NCBI GenBank assembly: GCA_002421645.1
Contig: DIST01000050.1
Location: forward strand, 1 to 9,433
Source: Flavobacterium sp. UBA6203
Lineage (GTDB): Bacteria; Bacteroidota; Bacteroidia; Flavobacteriales; Flavobacteriaceae
Length of the DNA stretch: 9,433 nt
Direction: 5' to 3'
In this document: one piece after another, positions 6,925 through 9,433 of the stretch
Position numbering within the stretch: position 1 is the first letter of the stretch
Layout: every line of letters starts with the position of its first letter
The notes under the pieces: generated by a model
What the model was told of the DNA's origin: nothing
What the model saw: only the letters and a program-made list of their open reading frames with translations
The model's database searches: none
Program-made: the position numbers and the translations under genes

Positions 6925-7731
6925 ATGAAATTTTTAGAAACACCAGAGGAAAAAAAATCATTCACAATAACTTCGGTTATTTTTGTGATACTCTTTCTGT
7001 TGTTTACTATTTTCGGATTGACCTATATGGATCCTCCGCCAGAAAATGGAATAGCTGTTAACTTTGGAACTAGCGATACGGGTAGTGGTGAAATACAACC
7101 CACAGAACCCGTGCAAATGTCGCCCGATCAAGCGCAGTCGGAACCTGTTCCGGCAGAAGAAGATGATGTGTTAACGCAAGATGAAGAAGCTCCAATTACG
7201 TTACCTAAAAAAGAAGTAAAAAAACCAGTTGTAAAACCTTCAGAAAATAAGCCTGTTGTAAAACCAACAGAGACCAAACCTGTAAAACCTAATAACAGTG
7301 CTTTGAATAGCATTATTAAAGGACCAAAACAAGACGGTACTACACAATCAGGTCATGGAGATGATAATGAAGGTGGTGATAAAGGAAATCCTAATGGTAG
7401 TTTGTATGCAAACAGTTTTTACGGTAATGGTTCTGGTGATGGAATTGGAACTGGAAAAGGAACAGGTTGGGGATTAGCTGGAAGAAAATTATCAGGAAAT
7501 AGTAAAAGAGTACAAGATTGTAATGAATCTGGAAAGGTTGTAGTTAAGATTTGGGTTAATCGTCAAGGCAATGTTATAAAAGCAGAACGTTCTCAAGGAA
7601 CTACAAATACTAATCCGTGTCTAGTAAATCCAGCATTAGAAACCGCCAAAACTTTCAAATGGCAACCCGATGCTAATGCGCCCGAAACTCAAATTGGTTT
7701 TGTGGTAGTGAATTTCCAAGTAGGCGAATAA
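6925..7731 (+). CDS. TonB/TolA-like energy transducer
   Basis: Periplasm-spanning protein that would couple the ExbB/ExbD motor to the outer membrane. In the 268-aa form there is one N-terminal membrane helix (13-33), an acidic, proline-rich stretch (36-92), a nonapeptide repeat KPVVKPSEN/KPVVKPTET/KPVKP (100-122), a Gly/Asn/Asp-rich linker (133-186), and a C-terminal beta-alpha-beta domain GKVVVKIWVNRQGNVIKAE (203-221) closing with IGFVVVNFQVGE. The domain lacks the YP motif that usually opens TonB's C-terminus and contains two cysteines (C199, C232) that could form a disulfide. The frame is open from a TTG at 6898, but I choose ATG 6925, which gives a normal MKFLETPEEKK cytoplasmic tail and does not overlap exbD. 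A TolA-like role cannot be excluded. Confidence 0.85.
   Translation: MKFLETPEEKKSFTITSVIFVILFLLFTIFGLTYMDPPPENGIAVNFGTSDTGSGEIQPTEPVQMSPDQAQSEPVPAEEDDVLTQDEEAPITLPKKEVKKPVVKPSENKPVVKPTETKPVKPNNSALNSIIKGPKQDGTTQSGHGDDNEGGDKGNPNGSLYANSFYGNGSGDGIGTGKGTGWGLAGRKLSGNSKRVQDCNESGKVVVKIWVNRQGNVIKAERSQGTTNTNPCLVNPALETAKTFKWQPDANAPETQIGFVVVNFQVGE
7222..7290 (+). repeat. Tandem 27-bp repeat in the TonB-like gene
   Basis: Two and a half copies of a 27-nt unit (7222-7248, 7249-7275, partial 7276-7290) encode KPVVKPSEN, KPVVKPTET and KPVKP. Alternating Lys-Pro segments form the stiff, extended linker of TonB proteins. The copies differ at the DNA level (AAACCA, AAGCCT, AAACCT for the first Lys-Pro), so the repeat is old or under protein-level selection rather than a fresh slippage product. 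Confidence 0.8.
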
Positions 7732-7753
7732 TTTCTTTATTATCTCATTCAAA

Positions 7754-8968
7754 ATGACGTATCAAGAAACTACAGCATGGTTATTTAGCCAGTTACCAAT
7801 GTTTCAAATGCAAGGCGCTTCTGCCTATAAAAAAGATTTGACCAATACTTTATTGTTGGTAGAACATTTGCAACATCCCGAATCCAAATTCAAATCAATT
7901 CACGTAGCTGGAACCAATGGAAAAGGTTCGACATCATCTATGATTGCTTCGATTCTTCAAGAAGCTGGATATAAAGTGGGTTTGTACACTTCGCCTCATT
8001 TAAAAGATTTTCGTGAACGTATTCGTATTAATGGCGAAATGATTTCCGAAGATTTTGTGGTTGATTTTGTAGCTCAAAATAAATCGTTTTTCGAAGACAA
8101 TCAATTAAGCTTTTTTGAAATGACGGTTGGTTTAGCCTTTGATTATTTTGCCAAAGAACAAGTGGATGTGGCTGTGATTGAAGTTGGAATGGGAGGTAGG
8201 TTAGATTCTACCAATGTAATTACTCCATTAGTTTCTGTAATTACTAATATTGGTTTTGATCATACGCAGTTTTTAGGAGATACATTGCCGAAAATTGCTA
8301 CCGAAAAAGCTGGAATTATAAAATCAAATGTTCCAGTAGTTATTGGAGAATATTCGGAAGAGACAAAACCCATTTTTATTGCTAAAGCAAAATTAGAAAA
8401 TGCACCGATATATTTTGCTCAAGATAATCTTGAAGATACTTACGAATGCGCTTTGTTAGGAGATTATCAGGTTCATAATAAAAAAACAGTTCTTCAAGCC
8501 ATCAAATTATTACAATCACAATTTAAAATAGAGGAAAATCATATTAAGTTAGGATTGAAAAATGTAATTCGAAATACAGGATTACTTGGTAGATGGCAAA
8601 TTTTAAAACAAAAACCATTTACAGTTTGTGATACAGCTCATAACAGTCACGGATTAAAAATAGTGTTGAATCAAATTCAAAAGCATCAATTTGAAACGCT
8701 TCATATTGTTTTAGGTGTGGTAAATGACAAGGATTTAGATTCGATTTTACCATTATTTCCAAAAAGTGCGAAATATTATTTCTGTAAACCCAATGTTCCT
8801 CGCGGATTAGAGGCTGAAATTTTAAAACAAAAAGCAATTGATTTTAGTTTGTTTGGGGAAGTATTTAATTCGGTATCAGAAGCTTATGGTGAAGCGGTTA
8901 ATTCAGCGAAAGATTCTGATTTTATTTACATAGGTGGAAGTACTTTTGTGGTGGCAGAAATTGTGTAA
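7754..8968 (+). CDS. folC: Bifunctional dihydrofolate synthase/folylpolyglutamate synthase
   Basis: Cytoplasmic Mur-ligase-type enzyme that adds L-glutamate to dihydropteroate and to reduced folates with ATP. Seen in 404 aa: the ATP-binding P-loop AGTNGKGST (52-60, K57), the YTSPHL segment (78-83), EVGMGGRLDSTN (143-154), GFDHTQFLG (167-175), the expected carbamylated lysine in EKAGIIK (K185), the linker GRWQ (279-282), and the C-terminal-domain motif DTAHN (293-297; more often DGAHN). Length is typical, with no sign of truncation. The start lies 22 nt after the TonB-like stop with no visible promoter or terminator between, so it is probably the last gene of the exbB operon. A run of eight T follows the stop (8969-8976) with only a 5-bp A/T stem before it, so the operon's terminator is weak or located elsewhere. 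Whether it has both activities or only one cannot be told from sequence. Confidence 0.95.
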   Translation: MTYQETTAWLFSQLPMFQMQGASAYKKDLTNTLLLVEHLQHPESKFKSIHVAGTNGKGSTSSMIASILQEAGYKVGLYTSPHLKDFRERIRINGEMISEDFVVDFVAQNKSFFEDNQLSFFEMTVGLAFDYFAKEQVDVAVIEVGMGGRLDSTNVITPLVSVITNIGFDHTQFLGDTLPKIATEKAGIIKSNVPVVIGEYSEETKPIFIAKAKLENAPIYFAQDNLEDTYECALLGDYQVHNKKTVLQAIKLLQSQFKIEENHIKLGLKNVIRNTGLLGRWQILKQKPFTVCDTAHNSHGLKIVLNQIQKHQFETLHIVLGVVNDKDLDSILPLFPKSAKYYFCKPNVPRGLEAEILKQKAIDFSLFGEVFNSVSEAYGEAVNSAKDSDFIYIGGSTFVVAEIV

Positions 8969-8985
8969 TTTTTTTTCAAAAACAC

Positions 8986-9015
8986 TTGCAGATACAAATA
9001 ATCCTTGTATATTTG
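8986..9015 (+). promoter_or_regulatory. Consensus promoter of tRNA-Val
   Basis: TTG (8986-8988), 19 nt, then TATATTTG (9008-9015): a full match to the Bacteroidota -33/-7 pattern and the best promoter in the window. The expected start near 9020 gives a 5' leader of about 30 nt, to be removed by RNase P. Confidence 0.75.
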
Positions 9016-9050
9016 CACTCGCAATACGGTAATAGTAAAGCGATTTATTG

Positions 9051-9125
9051 GGGCGATTAGCTCAGCTGGTTCAGAGCACCTCGTTTACACCGAGGGGGTC
9101 GGGGGTTCGAACCCCTCATCGCCCA
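9051..9125 (+). tRNA. tRNA-Val (anticodon UAC)
   Basis: A complete 75-nt cloverleaf can be folded by hand. Acceptor GGGCGAT (9051-9057) pairs with ATCGCCC (9118-9124) and the discriminator is A9125. The D arm has GCTC/GAGC. The anticodon stem CCTCG/CGAGG (9079-9083/9091-9095) encloses the loop TTTACAC, with anticodon TAC at 9086-9088, which reads valine codons GUA and wobbles to others. The T arm is GGGGG-TTCGAAC-CCCTC (9101-9117) with one G-T pair. The CCA tail is not encoded (CAC follows), so it is added after transcription. Its 3' end is a typical attachment site for integrases, relevant to the ORF that starts 273 nt downstream. Confidence 0.97.
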
Positions 9126-9148
9126 CACATTTAAAAACAAATGGTTTC

Positions 9149-9183
9149 AAAAGCCGATAAATCTTATGATTTATCGGCTTTTT
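9149..9183 (+). terminator. Strong terminator after tRNA-Val
   Basis: A perfect 15-bp stem, AAAAGCCGATAAATC (9149-9163) with GATTTATCGGCTTTT (9168-9182), loop TTAT, then T9183. It is the strongest hairpin in the window, begins 24 nt after the tRNA and isolates it from whatever follows. The A-run on the left arm makes it potentially bidirectional. Confidence 0.92.
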
Positions 9184-9238
9184 GCTTTGGGACATATACC
9201 AAATTATTCATTCAATCTTAATACTAAAGGAACAAAAT

Positions 9239-9273
9239 CGAGACCCTAAAAATTTCTACAATTTTGGGTCTCG
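9239..9273. repeat. GC-rich inverted repeat in the tRNA-ORF gap
   Basis: CGAGACCC (9239-9246) pairs perfectly with GGGTCTCG (9266-9273). After a bulged T (9247) the stem continues with AAAA/TTTT around a 10-nt loop. No T-run follows on the + strand; on the - strand the stem is followed only by ATTTTGTT, so a classical terminator is not convincing. It stands out by GC content in an otherwise very AT-rich gap. Role unknown: protein-binding site, attachment-region element, or weak terminator for a leftward transcript. Confidence 0.7.
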
Positions 9274-9292
9274 CTAAATTCTCTAAAGCACT

Positions 9293-9351
9293 GTAAACAC
9301 CGTACTAACAACCAGTTCAATACTGGTTCAAAAAGTGTACATCTTGTTTAC
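9293..9351. repeat. Nested inverted repeats upstream of the edge ORF
   Basis: Three nested complementary pairs: GTAAACA (9293-9299) with TGTTTAC (9345-9351), GTAC (9302-9305) with GTAC (9337-9340), and AACCAG (9310-9315) with CTGGTT (9323-9328) around a 7-nt loop. Together 17 base pairs could form one long interrupted hairpin. It lies 46 nt before the ATG at 9398, as expected for a leader structure or for recombinase or regulator binding arms. Function is inferred only from position. Confidence 0.5.
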
Positions 9352-9397
9352 TAAAAGTTTAAAAATTAAATTGAATACTAATTAAAAGGTCACCACC

Positions 9398-9433
9398 ATG
9401 AAAGCAAAAATTACTGTGCATATTTATGCAAAA
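9398..9433 (+). CDS. 5' end of a possible tyrosine recombinase/integrase (runs off window)
   Basis: An ATG at 9398 opens a frame of 12 codons, MKAKITVHIYAK, that reaches the window edge without a stop. A Shine-Dalgarno-like AAAGG (9385-9389) sits 8 nt upstream, unlike the other genes here. Beginnings of this kind (Met-Lys, then a beta strand of the arm-DNA-binding domain) are common in Bacteroidota phage-type integrases, and the position downstream of a tRNA gene fits. Twelve residues are far too few to prove the family, so this is inference from start, context and spacing. It could equally be an unrelated small gene. Confidence 0.4.
   Translation, partial: MKAKITVHIYAK

Noticed and set aside
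8958..8976. A/T stem AAATT-GTGT-AATTT followed by eight T after folC, as a terminator.
   Set aside because: The stem has no G-C pairs and would be unstable; only the T-run is terminator-like.
9126..9397. Search for CRISPR-like direct repeats or a second copy of the tRNA 3' end in the gene-free gap.
   Set aside because: Only inverted repeats were found. No regularly spaced direct repeats and no duplicate of the tRNA end lie inside the window, so no attR can be called here.
9391..9400. CACCACCATG resembles a eukaryotic Kozak context, which might suggest an engineered or vector sequence.
   Set aside because: All surrounding sequence is native-looking Bacteroidota DNA with no vector features; a chance resemblance.

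Overview
The window looks like chromosomal DNA of a low-GC Bacteroidota, most likely a Flavobacterium or close relative. Three points support this. Start codons have almost no Shine-Dalgarno sequence. The best promoters match the Bacteroidota pattern TTG/TTTg-N18-20-TAnnTTTG rather than the E. coli -35/-10. The protein set (FeS endonuclease III-like protein, short-chain acyl-CoA dehydrogenase, AnmK, GDH-like dehydrogenase, NhaD, ExbB/ExbD/TonB-like, FolC) fits a flavobacterial core genome. This assignment is inference from sequence character, not from a database match.

Layout. Bases 1-77 hold the end of an unseen upstream unit and a terminator hairpin. Two genes run leftward: a Nth-family DNA repair glycosylase (77-712) and an acyl-CoA dehydrogenase (788-1927), each with a terminator downstream. 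A divergent intergenic region then leads to rightward genes: anmK (2024-3085), a Glu/Leu/Phe/Val-type dehydrogenase (3176-4402, own promoter) with nhaD 10 nt behind it (4413-5771), and a tight cluster exbB-exbD-tonB-like-folC (5818-8968). A tRNA-Val(UAC) gene with a consensus promoter and a strong terminator follows (9051-9125, terminator to 9183). The last 250 bases hold several inverted repeats and the first 12 codons of an ORF that runs off the window, whose start resembles Bacteroidota tyrosine recombinases.

How the genes fit together. Most of the window is housekeeping: base-excision repair, acyl-CoA oxidation, recycling of cell-wall anhydro-sugars, amino-acid oxidation linked by position to Na+/H+ exchange, proton-motive-force coupling to the outer membrane, and folate synthesis. 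I do not see a complete new system. The two places most worth a second look are the amino-acid dehydrogenase, whose side-chain pocket is not that of a glutamate enzyme, and the right edge, where a tRNA gene, structured repeats and a possible integrase start suggest the boundary of an integrated mobile element that continues beyond the window.
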